From an uncultured Cytophagaceae bacterium (GTDB lineage Bacteria; Bacteroidota; Bacteroidia; Cytophagales; Microscillaceae), in assembly GCA_937899305.1 (NCBI GenBank), contig CALDJV010000685.1:1-22127 (forward strand): a stretch of DNA of 22,127 nt, written 5' to 3'. Below the pieces are notes generated by a model. That model was given only the letters and a program-made list of their open reading frames with translations, was not told where the DNA came from and ran no database searches. The translations under genes were made by a program, and so were the position numbers. Shown here piece by piece: positions 14,366 to 20,941 of the stretch (positions within the stretch are counted from its first letter, which is position 1; every line of letters begins with the position of its first letter).

Positions 14366-14899
14366 TTATTTTACTGCATATATTCCATTCAACGTCCTTC
14401 CGCTTTGGTCGTAATCTAGTCCATAGCCTACCACAAATTTATCTGGTATCTCAAAACCAACATATTTGGGGTGTACATCTGTTTTCAAACAACTTGGCTT
14501 GGTAAGTAAAGTCGCCACCTCAAGCGATGCTGGGGCCTGTTTAGAAAAGGTCTCCAACAAGCGAGCAATTGTAAAACCAGTGTCTACAATGTCCTCAACC
14601 ACAATCACATGCTTGCCTTCGAGCGAAGTATTCAGTCCCATTACCTCAGTGAGTTTACCTGTACTTTGGGTTCCTTCATAGGAGGCTACTCTTATAAAAG
14701 CTACCTCAGCCTCGGTAGTCATGTGGGTTACCAAATCGCTCATAAAACGGAAAGCCCCATTGAGCACGCAGACGAGCAGCAAGGAGTGTGGTGCATAATC
14801 CTGATCTATGGCCGATGCGATACGGGACACTTCTTTTTGGATGGACTCTGCATCGAGATATGACTCGAAAGTTTTGTCTTTTAACTGGATGCTATGCAC
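14366..14899 (-). CDS. hpt: Hypoxanthine phosphoribosyltransferase
   Basis: A 177-residue purine-salvage enzyme that transfers the ribose-5-phosphate of PRPP to hypoxanthine or guanine, making IMP or GMP in the cytoplasm. The PRPP-binding signature VVEDIVDTGFT lies at residues 100-110. The flexible-loop region is SYEGTQSTGKLTEV at 73-86. The C-terminal purine-binding part is KFVVGYGLDYDQSGR. Length is normal for the family. The start codon is GTG; an in-frame TAG lies shortly upstream with no ATG between, and the next internal Met is at residue 53, too late. Expected to be upstream of adk, though the 250-base gap suggests a separate adk promoter. Confidence 0.96.
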   Translation of the reverse strand: MHSIQLKDKTFESYLDAESIQKEVSRIASAIDQDYAPHSLLLVCVLNGAFRFMSDLVTHMTTEAEVAFIRVASYEGTQSTGKLTEVMGLNTSLEGKHVIVVEDIVDTGFTIARLLETFSKQAPASLEVATLLTKPSCLKTDVHPKYVGFEIPDKFVVGYGLDYDQSGRTLNGIYAVK

Positions 14900-14951
14900 G
14901 TTAAAATTGTAAATTTTTTGCTAAACCAAAGATTTGCTAAACAATTGATAA

Positions 14952-15137
14952 TCAATACACTTTATATGTATAAGACAAATTAGAAAGCAAAGAAGATGGC
15001 CATTTAGGATATCTTCTTGTGTCTAATTCTTCCATTTGTTTGATTGTCAATCTTTTATCTTCATAAGAGTCGAGATGACTTCTTATTGCAAGAAGACTCA
15101 AAGTTAGGAAGAAAAACATTTTTTGGTAATAATTCAT
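14952..15137 (-). CDS. Possible small exported peptide, doubtful
   Basis: A 61-residue frame with an ATG start. A short hydrophobic N-terminus (MFFFLTLSLLAI, residues 7-18) is followed by a charged part (DKRLTIKQMEELDTRRYPKW). This would fit a small secreted or membrane-attached protein. No family is recognised. It lies alone between hpt and the TPR-like gene, in an otherwise gene-free stretch of about 400 bases (14900-15302). The composition is somewhat protein-like, but the length alone does not exclude chance. Confidence 0.3.
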   Translation of the reverse strand: MNYYQKMFFFLTLSLLAIRSHLDSYEDKRLTIKQMEELDTRRYPKWPSSLLSNLSYTYKVY

Positions 15138-15232
15138 CCAAAAAAGATGAGGTTAAAATGTGCTTGAAGCTAGATTTTAGACAGAAACACGCCCAAATTA
15201 TGACAAAAACAAGAGGACTTCTGTAAAATAAA

Positions 15233-15262
15233 TTGGGTATTCAAACTACAGCTACTAATTTG
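15233..15262 (+). promoter_or_regulatory. Weak promoter candidate for the TPR/PP2C/LRR operon
   Basis: TTG at 15233-15235 and TAATTTG at 15256-15262 are 20 bases apart. This resembles the Bacteroidota promoter layout (TTTG, about 19 bases, TAnnTTTG) with one base missing in the -7 part. It would place transcription start near 15270, some 30 bases before the ATG at 15303. Confidence 0.3.
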
Positions 15263-15302
15263 TCGTTGAGAATGAAAAAACCATATCTAAAAGAAACACT
15301 CC

Positions 15303-16511
15303 ATGTCGCTAAAATACACCAAAATTTACTTGATGGCACTGATGCTTATTTGGAGCAGCCCTCAAACTTTTGCTCAAGTAGAAAGCTCTGATAATAGCAA
15401 AGAGGATAAAAAGCCTTTATTGCTAGATATGCAAACCCAAATCGACATTGCCCACGCGATCAATGCGATGTACAATTTTAAGTTTGAATTGGCCGAGAAT
15501 AGTTTTGAGTTTTTTCGAGAAAAGCATCCCAACCACCCTATGCCTTATTTTTTGTTTGGCTTGAGCAATTATTGGAAGATCATGCCCAACCAGGATATCA
15601 AAACCCACGACAAGAAATTCCTGTACTATATGGACAAAGTAACTGGGCTGGCAAAGGGAATGTATCGCAAAAATAAAAAAGACATTGAGGCTTCATTTTT
15701 CTTGTCGGCGGGCTATGGTCTTAAGGCCACTTTTTATGCTTATCGCAAAAAATGGAGAAAATCGGTATTGGATGCCAAAGCTGCTTTGAAGTATTTAAGA
15801 AGAGGGAAAAAAATCCAGCAAATGAGTCCTGAGTTGTTGTTTGGAGATGCCATGTACAATTATTACACGGCCCAATTGCGCAAAGAAAAACCACTTTTGA
15901 GGCCATTGTTGGCGTTGTTTCCCAAAGGAAATAAACAAAAGGGATTGGAACAATTGACGAAAGTGGCGTACAATGCATTTTATACCCGCACCGAAGCCCA
16001 ATATCACTTGATGGAAATATATCGTTACTACGAAAAGAACCGCGCCAAGGCCCTTCAGTTTGCCCAATACCTCTACAAAACCTTTCCCGATAACCCTTAT
16101 TTTGAACGAAGTTATGCCAGTATTGCCTTCAGTGCGGGGTGGTATTCAGAACTTATTAATGTATCGAACAGCATCATGAACAAAATTTCGGCGGGCAAAA
16201 CGGGATACGAGGCCATCAGTGGACGTTATGCAAGTTATTTTTTAGGGTATACCTACCGCTATCGCTATCCGGATAAGGAGCGAGCTAAAAACTATTTTCA
16301 ACTCACGGTAAAGTATGCCGAAGAAAGCAAGTCCTATGAATCGGGATACTACCAATCAGCAATGACAGAGCTGGCCCGTATGGCCCGAGATGAAAAAAAA
16401 CTGCGTTTGGCCAAGCGATATTATCGTAAAGTGAGAAAGTATGCCAAGAAACGAACCAAACGCTACCGAGAAGCCAAAGCTTTTTTGCGTAAATACCGTA
16501 GATTGAGATAA
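15303..16511 (+). CDS. Secreted TPR-like protein, first gene of the PP2C/LRR operon
   Basis: A 402-residue protein. Residues 1-25 are a signal peptide ending TFAQ, so it is exported. The rest is helical with TPR-like units: DIAHAINAMYNFKFELAENS near 45-65, AKAALKYLRRGKKIQQMSPE near 160-180, AQYHLMEIYRYYEKNRAKAL near 230-250, then further units to the end. The C-terminus is very basic (many Lys and Arg in about the last 50 residues). It contains no catalytic motif. The next gene starts 21 bases after its stop codon, so co-transcription with the phosphatase and LRR genes is likely. An exported protein in one operon with two cytoplasmic partners is notable. The function is unknown; a protein-binding role is inferred from the fold. 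Confidence 0.87.
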   Translation: MSLKYTKIYLMALMLIWSSPQTFAQVESSDNSKEDKKPLLLDMQTQIDIAHAINAMYNFKFELAENSFEFFREKHPNHPMPYFLFGLSNYWKIMPNQDIKTHDKKFLYYMDKVTGLAKGMYRKNKKDIEASFFLSAGYGLKATFYAYRKKWRKSVLDAKAALKYLRRGKKIQQMSPELLFGDAMYNYYTAQLRKEKPLLRPLLALFPKGNKQKGLEQLTKVAYNAFYTRTEAQYHLMEIYRYYEKNRAKALQFAQYLYKTFPDNPYFERSYASIAFSAGWYSELINVSNSIMNKISAGKTGYEAISGRYASYFLGYTYRYRYPDKERAKNYFQLTVKYAEESKSYESGYYQSAMTELARMARDEKKLRLAKRYYRKVRKYAKKRTKRYREAKAFLRKYRRLR

Positions 16512-16532
16512 ATGCTGTAACGACAGGGCCCA

Positions 16533-17540
16533 ATGACCATACCTTTTGATGTTTTTGCAAAATCAGTAGCCAAAGCTGACAAGTCCAAGAATGGAGATAA
16601 TTGTGATTATACCATATTACGAGAGTCCCCTTTATTGGTAGCACTGGCGTTGGCCGATGGAGTTGGTAGTAAACCTTGTGATGACCAAGCATCGACGGTT
16701 GCGGTCAATGCTTTTTTGGAGCACATCAGCAAAAGTACGACTAAAAATATAAAGCGTCGCTTGCTTGAGGCTTGTGAGGAAGCCGACGAGCAAGTAGCCA
16801 ATGCGCCCCATCGTTGCCAAGGTATGATGACGACCTTCATCGCGGTGGTTTGGGAAGCAGCCACCAACCAGATTCATTATACGTCGGTGGGCGACTCTCG
16901 GATTTACCTACAAAGTGCTGGGCAACTCGAGCAGCTCAGTACCGATGACGCCATCGAGCAAACCAAAAAAATAGGTGCTCAAACCCAATTGAGGAGCTAT
17001 ATTACCCGTGCTCTGGGAACCGGTACGGTGCAATTTGACATACAAACCCAGTCATTTTTACCGGGTGAAACCTGTTGGTTGGCATCCGATGGTTTTTATG
17101 AGGCAGTATATCAAGTGGATAAAACATTGACTGACCTCTGGAGATACCAAGATCTTAATCAAGGTGCTGCCAAGTTATTTAAGCAGTATCAGCCTCACTA
17201 TCAGGATGATGCCAGTGTAGTAGCCCTCCGTAACAATGCCGTACCTGTTGCATTTGAAACCGATTTTCGTGCCTGGGCACACCAAAACTACCCCATTCCC
17301 TTGCCTGCCAATTTGGAACAACCTGCCTGTATTCGTATCATTTTTGATCAACTCCATCAAGCCGTCCAGACTCAAGAAGCCGATGAAGTCTTGCGTTTGT
17401 GTGAATTGATTGAGGACTTGGACATCTACCCAACCCTCAGTGCGGTAGAAATGACACTAGGAATTTGTCAGCAAGTAAATTTTAACGATCAGGTAGTATA
17501 CAAAGCCCTCCGTGGCTTGTTGATGAAGGCTGTAAAATAA
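16533..17540 (+). CDS. PP2C-type serine/threonine phosphatase with a C-terminal extension
   Basis: A 335-residue cytoplasmic metal-dependent protein phosphatase (PPM/PP2C, Stp/PrpC type). Motifs in order: NGDNCDY with Asp22; ALADGVG with Asp42 and Gly43 (metal ligands); GMMTTFIAVVW near residue 97; TSVGDSRIYL with Gly120-Asp121-Ser122-Arg123; LASDGFYE with Asp186; and QDDASVVAL with Asp225 and Asp226. These account for the conserved aspartates, so it should be active on phospho-Ser/Thr. Residues about 235-335 form a helical extension outside the catalytic domain, without a recognised family. It lies 9 bases before the LRR gene and 21 bases after the TPR-like gene, in one operon. No Ser/Thr kinase gene is visible in the window, so the opposing kinase must be elsewhere. 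Confidence 0.92.
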   Translation: MTIPFDVFAKSVAKADKSKNGDNCDYTILRESPLLVALALADGVGSKPCDDQASTVAVNAFLEHISKSTTKNIKRRLLEACEEADEQVANAPHRCQGMMTTFIAVVWEAATNQIHYTSVGDSRIYLQSAGQLEQLSTDDAIEQTKKIGAQTQLRSYITRALGTGTVQFDIQTQSFLPGETCWLASDGFYEAVYQVDKTLTDLWRYQDLNQGAAKLFKQYQPHYQDDASVVALRNNAVPVAFETDFRAWAHQNYPIPLPANLEQPACIRIIFDQLHQAVQTQEADEVLRLCELIEDLDIYPTLSAVEMTLGICQQVNFNDQVVYKALRGLLMKAVK

Positions 17541-17549
17541 GGATATCAA

Positions 17550-18434
17550 ATGCAGGTGACCGAATATACCAAAAAAATACAACGATTATTGACCAGTGAA
17601 GATACGGCCAATGTAGCCCTGGCTTTTCAACTGATGGAGGGACAGGGGTTCCCCGAGGCGTTGTATCCATTGATGGGAGACGATGTGTACAAGAAAACCC
17701 TGTGTGTGCGGCATGACATTGTGCCACCTATCGAGCATCTCACTGCTTTTTACCTAGAGGGCGACCATTATCAACAGCAACCTCCTCGTCATTTGTTTGA
17801 TGCATTTCCTGAAACGTTGCTGAAACTGAAACAATTGGAAAAACTGGGGCTGATGGGACAGGCGTTCGACGAATTGCCAAACATTGCAGAAGCTTGGCCA
17901 TTATTGGCGCAACTCGATTTATCGGACAACGAACTGAGTAAACTACCCGAGGATTTTGGAAACTTGAATCGCCTGCAGGAAGTATCTTTGGCGAATAATC
18001 GCTTGATTGGCTTACCCTTAAGTTTTAAGAAATGCAAGCAAGTCAAAGAATTGAATTTGAGCAACAATTGTCTTAAGGAGGTTCCCCAAGAGATATTTAA
18101 GCTGACCAAACTGGAAAAGTTAGACCTCAGCCACAACTATTTGACCCAAGTACCTCCTGAGATTGGCAAACTCAAAAAGCTGAAAGAATTGTATCTCAAC
18201 AACAATCAATTGATGAAGCTGCCCGCTCAAGTTGCCCGGCTCAAAAACCTGGAAACGATCCATTTGCTCGACAATCAACTAGCAGACATACCCAAGGCAT
18301 TGTATCAGGCCGAAAACCTGGTCCGCCTTGAAATCCAAAACAATCCCATTGAGGCCGAAGAAATTGAGGAAGCCCAGCGATTATTTCAGTTCAAACTTAC
18401 CGTAATGATTTTTTTGTTGGGGAAGAAGTATTGA
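17550..18434 (+). CDS. Cytoplasmic leucine-rich-repeat protein
   Basis: A 294-residue protein without signal peptide or membrane segment. Residues about 1-80 are an N-terminal helical domain. Residues about 85-275 hold seven or so 23-residue LRRs of the LxxLxxLxLxxNxLxxLP type (LAQLDLSDNELSKLPEDFGN, LEKLDLSHNYLTQVPPEIGK, LKELYLNNNQLMKLP), resembling Ras-group or plant intracellular LRR proteins. It ends with a short cap (EAEEIEEAQRLFQFKL). It starts 9 bases after the PP2C stop codon, which suggests coupled translation and a shared pathway. A targeting or regulatory subunit for the phosphatase is the natural inference, by analogy with the LRR-PP2C arrangement in animal PHLPP and fungal adenylyl cyclase. 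This is not shown by the sequence itself. Confidence 0.93.
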   Translation: MQVTEYTKKIQRLLTSEDTANVALAFQLMEGQGFPEALYPLMGDDVYKKTLCVRHDIVPPIEHLTAFYLEGDHYQQQPPRHLFDAFPETLLKLKQLEKLGLMGQAFDELPNIAEAWPLLAQLDLSDNELSKLPEDFGNLNRLQEVSLANNRLIGLPLSFKKCKQVKELNLSNNCLKEVPQEIFKLTKLEKLDLSHNYLTQVPPEIGKLKKLKELYLNNNQLMKLPAQVARLKNLETIHLLDNQLADIPKALYQAENLVRLEIQNNPIEAEEIEEAQRLFQFKLTVMIFLLGKKY

Positions 18435-18600
18435 GGTTTCATTGTTGTGCAAGTTGCTATTTTAGTAGGAGACCAAGTGAAACCCATCCCACACATTCAA
18501 TTTGTTGTTTTTTGATGATCTTATCGTAGGTAGACCAGCGATAAGAAGGGTGCAAGGAATAAAGTAGGTCCATTTTTAGGAGTACTCTTCAAATTAGATG

Positions 18601-18653
18601 AAATCAAAAGCTGTCCAAGCCCGCAAGGCCTTTTGTTGGACAGCTTTTGATTT
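18601..18653. terminator. Bidirectional terminator, 18-bp perfect stem
   Basis: Bases 18601-18618 (AAATCAAAAGCTGTCCAA) are the perfect reverse complement of 18636-18653, with a 17-base loop. A-runs and T-runs are built into the stem ends (AAAAGC and GCTTTT). It lies 166 bases past the LRR stop codon (18434) and 9 bases past the stop of the minus-strand peptide gene (18663), so it probably ends both transcripts. Confidence 0.85.
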
Positions 18654-18662
18654 TGAGGCAAG

Positions 18663-18881
18663 TTAATTTTGGACTTTCTTCCAAACGCCATCTACACACT
18701 CGAGTTTGTTACCAAGCTGATCGATATGGGTCATGCTGTTGCCATTGTCACATATTTTGGTGAAAATAAGCCCATTATTATCTCTTTCACTGATGATGAT
18801 GCAATCGTCATCCCCGCCTTTGATGGCTTGCTTTTGTGATCTATTGAGTACTTGCGACTTGAAATTTTGAATTGATTTCAT
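18663..18881 (-). CDS. Double-glycine-leader precursor peptide A
   Basis: A 72-residue precursor. The start at 18881 is preferred over an upstream ATG at 18923, because it gives a leader of 23 residues that matches that of peptide B almost residue for residue. The leader (MKSIQNFKSQVLNRSQ, then KQAIKGG) is the double-glycine type cleaved by peptidase-containing ABC exporters (C39 family). The core is 49 residues, starting DDDCIII, with three cysteines (Cys27, Cys44, Cys62), many Asp/Asn and one Trp near the end (GVWKKVQN). It has no membrane segment. It may be a secreted bacteriocin, signal or RiPP-like product. No exporter or modification gene is visible in the window. Confidence 0.83.
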   Translation of the reverse strand: MKSIQNFKSQVLNRSQKQAIKGGDDDCIIISERDNNGLIFTKICDNGNSMTHIDQLGNKLECVDGVWKKVQN

Positions 18882-18917
18882 CTTTTTATCTTTAAAGTTT
18901 GACAATAAATAAATGTA

Positions 18918-18938
18918 TTGCAAAGGAAGATAAATAAT
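18918..18938 (-). promoter_or_regulatory. Shared upstream block of peptide A gene
   Basis: TTGCAAAGGAAGATAAATAA (18918-18937) resembles TTGCAAAAGGAATAAATTAA (19291-19310) upstream of peptide B. The block lies 36 bases from start codon A and 16 from start codon B. It may be a promoter part or a remnant of the duplication that made the two genes. On the minus strand it reads with a TTTGCAA core, but no full -33/-7 pair is convincing. Confidence 0.35.
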
Positions 18939-18991
18939 GGAATGGCTGCTTGGACATATCGTTCAAAATCCAATACATATTGATCAGAAGG

Positions 18992-19027
18992 TGTTCTCAA
19001 AAAGGAGTTTTACAGGTTTTGAGAGCA
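18992..19027. other. Hairpin between the two precursor peptide genes
   Basis: Bases 18992-19002 and 19017-19027 form an 11-bp stem with one G-T pair (core TCTCAAAA/TTTTGAGA) and a 14-base loop. A second imperfect stem (ACTGACAAAA at 19057-19066 with TTTTGCCAGT at 19072-19081, one mismatch) lies nearby. Neither has a trailing T-run on the minus strand, so neither is a classical terminator. They could stabilise or stop the peptide B transcript. Confidence 0.4.
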
Positions 19028-19136
19028 ATAATGGGGAGACTAAGGTGGATAATGCCACTGACAAAAGCAATTTTTGCCAGTAGCCATATCTTTAAACTGT
19101 ATTAGGTAGGAGGTTACCTACGAAACAGTGTCCAGA

Positions 19137-19274
19137 TTACAAAGTATCGCTTTCCGATACCATACCGGCTTGCACAATCAACTTAGCCTCGCCTGGACTT
19201 GACGTGCCCCCCTTGATTGCTTTTTGCTGTGATTGGTTGAGTTCTCCTGACTTAAAGTTCTGTAATGATTTCAT
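19137..19274 (-). CDS. Double-glycine-leader precursor peptide B (small, easily missed)
   Basis: A 45-residue frame on the minus strand, ATG at 19274 and TAA at 19139-19137, translated by hand. Residues 1-23 are the leader (MKSLQNFKSGELNQSQ, then QKAIKGG), which shares 17 of 23 residues with that of peptide A. The core is only 22 residues (TSSPGEAK, LIVQAGMVSESDTL) and has no cysteine and little resemblance to core A. Cleavage after Gly-Gly by a C39-peptidase ABC exporter is expected from the family. It may be a truncated relative or a second peptide of a pair. The gap of 255 bases to peptide A (18882-19136) holds two hairpins but no further frame that I can support. Confidence 0.78.
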   Translation of the reverse strand: MKSLQNFKSGELNQSQQKAIKGGTSSPGEAKLIVQAGMVSESDTL

Positions 19275-19343
19275 AAGTTTATAATAAGTTTTGCAAAAGG
19301 AATAAATTAATCAATTGAGGACGTATTTCAAAATAACTACATT

Positions 19344-19477
19344 GTTCTATGGTTAAATTGTTCTGCCTTGCGCTACCGTGGACTATGGACCGTCGACTAA
19401 AGAAAACTACCAACTACTGACTACCAACTCCCAACTAAAAAAACTGTGGACTATGGACTGTCGACCGTGGACTAAAT
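19344..19477 (+). repeat. Dispersed intergenic repeat, copy 4
   Basis: A shorter copy that begins with GGTTAAATTGTTCTGCC. It holds CGTGGACTATGGACCGTCGA, then AACTCCCAACTAAAAAAACT (identical to a 20-base part of copy 3), then the TGGACTGTCGACCGTGGACT block also present in copy 3. It lacks most of the left half (the GCGAAGCG hairpin modules). It lies directly after the alpha/beta hydrolase stop codon (19472), overlapping its last codons slightly. Confidence 0.75.
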
Positions 19478-20266
19478 AAAACACTCCTTCAAAAAATCCT
19501 GAATGACCATGTTGATGACTTCTTTGTGTTTGCCGATGTCTTCGTTGATGGTGCTGTGGTCTTTGTTGGATATCGTGGTGACCTCAGCCGTTACATTGAC
19601 TTCTTGAAGTGCCTCCCAAAACATTTGAGCGGCTACTGGAGCATGGTTACTATGATCGGCACATAGCATAAGATACCGAGGAGTATAGCTATGGGTGCCA
19701 ATAAAGTGAATAGGCGAAGCGTCGTGCCAGTCTTTGGGATTGCTGCCAAAAGCCTGGGCATACATTCGAGAAAAACTTTTTGGTAGGCGTTCCATGCGGG
19801 CTTGTACATCAAAACCAACCCCATCTATGACCAAAACTCCGCGAATAATTTGTGGATCGATGCCCAATTCAAGCAAGAAACGGGCATTGGTACCCAGCAA
19901 CGACACAATATGTCCTCCTGCGGAGTGCCCCATGAGTACCATTTTTTGAGGATTCCCCCCATAATTTACGATTTGATGGTACAACCAAGCCACCGCCTGT
20001 GCTACGTCCTGAGTATGAGCCGGATGAGATACATCAGGGGACAAACGGTAGTTGACAGATACGAAAATATAGCCCAACTCCGTAAAAAACTTAGCTTTGT
20101 CAGCCACATCTTTCTGCTTGTCACCAGCCAGCCAGCCTCCACCGTGTGCCCACACAATCACCGAACAAGGGACATTAGATTGGTCAGGAGCATAAATATC
20201 TAAGGATTGTAAGAGTGGATGGTTGCCAGGGTTGGCAGTATATATGATGTTAGTGGAGTTTCGCAT
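19472..20266 (-). CDS. Alpha/beta-hydrolase, carboxylesterase/BD-FAE type
   Basis: A 264-residue cytoplasmic serine hydrolase with no signal peptide. The oxyanion-hole motif is HGGGW (His41-Trp45), the nucleophile elbow is GHSAGG with Ser115, the likely acid is Asp204 (LMLCADHSNH) and the likely base is His237 (NKDHST). The sequence is close to the kynurenine-formamidase/bug-DUF-FAE group of esterases, which act on small ester or amide substrates. The length is normal. Start codon ATG at 20266; the gene ends inside repeat copy 4. It stands alone between the peptide genes and the tiny lipoprotein operon, with no pathway context to tell the substrate. Confidence 0.88.
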   Translation of the reverse strand: MRNSTNIIYTANPGNHPLLQSLDIYAPDQSNVPCSVIVWAHGGGWLAGDKQKDVADKAKFFTELGYIFVSVNYRLSPDVSHPAHTQDVAQAVAWLYHQIVNYGGNPQKMVLMGHSAGGHIVSLLGTNARFLLELGIDPQIIRGVLVIDGVGFDVQARMERLPKSFSRMYAQAFGSNPKDWHDASPIHFIGTHSYTPRYLMLCADHSNHAPVAAQMFWEALQEVNVTAEVTTISNKDHSTINEDIGKHKEVINMVIQDFLKECFI

Positions 20267-20411
20267 GAATTCACTATTTTTTTAGTGGAGTTGTATAACA
20301 AATAGTTATTTGTCTAAGAGGTACCAAATGTAACAAAGAAACCCGAATTTAACTAGATAGTGTCAATTAGGGACTAGAGAACAAATCTCTTTGTGAATTT
20401 GGGCACCCAAC

Positions 20412-20454
20412 AAAAATAAAAACCACTCCCTAAATCTAAAAATTTAAGCAGTGG
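20412..20454 (-). terminator. Terminator after the tiny lipoprotein operon
   Basis: On the minus strand, CCACT (20454-20450) pairs with AGTGG (20427-20423), and TAAAT (20446-20442) pairs with ATTTA (20435-20431). A 3-by-3 internal loop separates the two. A T-rich tail follows (TTTTTATTTTTG, 20422 down to 20411). The stop codon of the upstream gene is at 20483. Confidence 0.7.
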
Positions 20455-20482
20455 CCTGACGGTTTTTTGAAAAATAACTTGG

Positions 20483-20683
20483 TTAACAATCCTTCAGAGG
20501 ACATGGGATACGTCCTTTTTTGGGAATTTTTTTATTTCGCCTTTTTTTTCGGTGAAACGTCCTCTTTTTAGAAGCGCGATAACGACGTGGCTTCGACCGT
20601 GAGGTACATGATTCCATTGTGGTACTCAATGAAAAGCAAAATAAGGCGATGAGACTAAATTTGATAAATTTTTTTAATTGCAT
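20483..20683 (-). CDS. Tiny basic lipoprotein 1
   Basis: A 66-residue protein with an ATG start. The N-terminal signal (KKFIKFSLIALFCFSLSTT) ends with a lipobox-like MESC (Cys26). The mature part is extremely basic (RSKPRRYRASKKR, HRKKRRNKK, then PKKGRIPCPLKDC), with two more cysteines near the end. Such small basic lipoproteins are seen next to one another in Bacteroidota genomes (recalled, not searched). No function is known to me. It begins 10 bases after the stop codon of the 48-residue lipoprotein gene, so the two are probably one transcript. A terminator follows at 20412-20454. Confidence 0.68.
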   Translation of the reverse strand: MQLKKFIKFSLIALFCFSLSTTMESCTSRSKPRRYRASKKRTFHRKKRRNKKIPKKGRIPCPLKDC

Positions 20684-20693
20684 AAGTCAATCA

Positions 20694-20840
20694 TTATCGG
20701 CGGCGAGGTTTGGAAGATAAATTTTGTTTTTTGTGCTGTTTGGGCATCCAAGGGCGACGTCCATATTGAGGGCGACAAGCCTCTAGAATAATGGGGAGTA
20801 CAATGATTAAAACCAGGGTATATACTTTACTTCTCTTCAT
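20694..20840 (-). CDS. Tiny basic lipoprotein 2 (48 residues, easily missed)
   Basis: Translated by hand: ATG at 20840, TAA at 20696-20694. The signal MKRSKVYTLVLIIVLPI is followed by a lipobox LEAC (Cys22). The mature part is 26 residues and basic (RPQYGRRPWMPKQHKKQ, ending SSKPRRR). It has the same plan as the downstream gene at 20483-20683: signal, a [ME]-[ES]-x-C-like lipobox, and a Lys/Arg-rich tail. It is the first gene of the likely two-gene operon. The 101-base gap upstream holds a 17-base palindrome (20888-20904). Confidence 0.7.
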   Translation of the reverse strand: MKRSKVYTLVLIIVLPIILEACRPQYGRRPWMPKQHKKQNLSSKPRRR

Positions 20841-20887
20841 GTTAATGATCTTTTCCTGTTCAACGTAATCTATCTAAAAACGCAAAT

Positions 20888-20904
20888 TTTATCAAATTGA
20901 TAAA
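20888..20904. promoter_or_regulatory. Operator-like 17-base palindrome upstream of tiny lipoprotein operon
   Basis: TTTATCAA-A-TTGATAAA is a perfect 8+1+8 palindrome. It lies 47 bases upstream of the start codon at 20840, within the promoter-length gap. A second palindrome, TAAAATA-AG-TATTTTA, lies at 20924-20939. The first has the size of a regulator binding site; this is inferred only from its symmetry. Confidence 0.45.
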
Positions 20905-20941
20905 CAAACTTCATACTTTTTTGTAAAATAAGTATTTTAAA

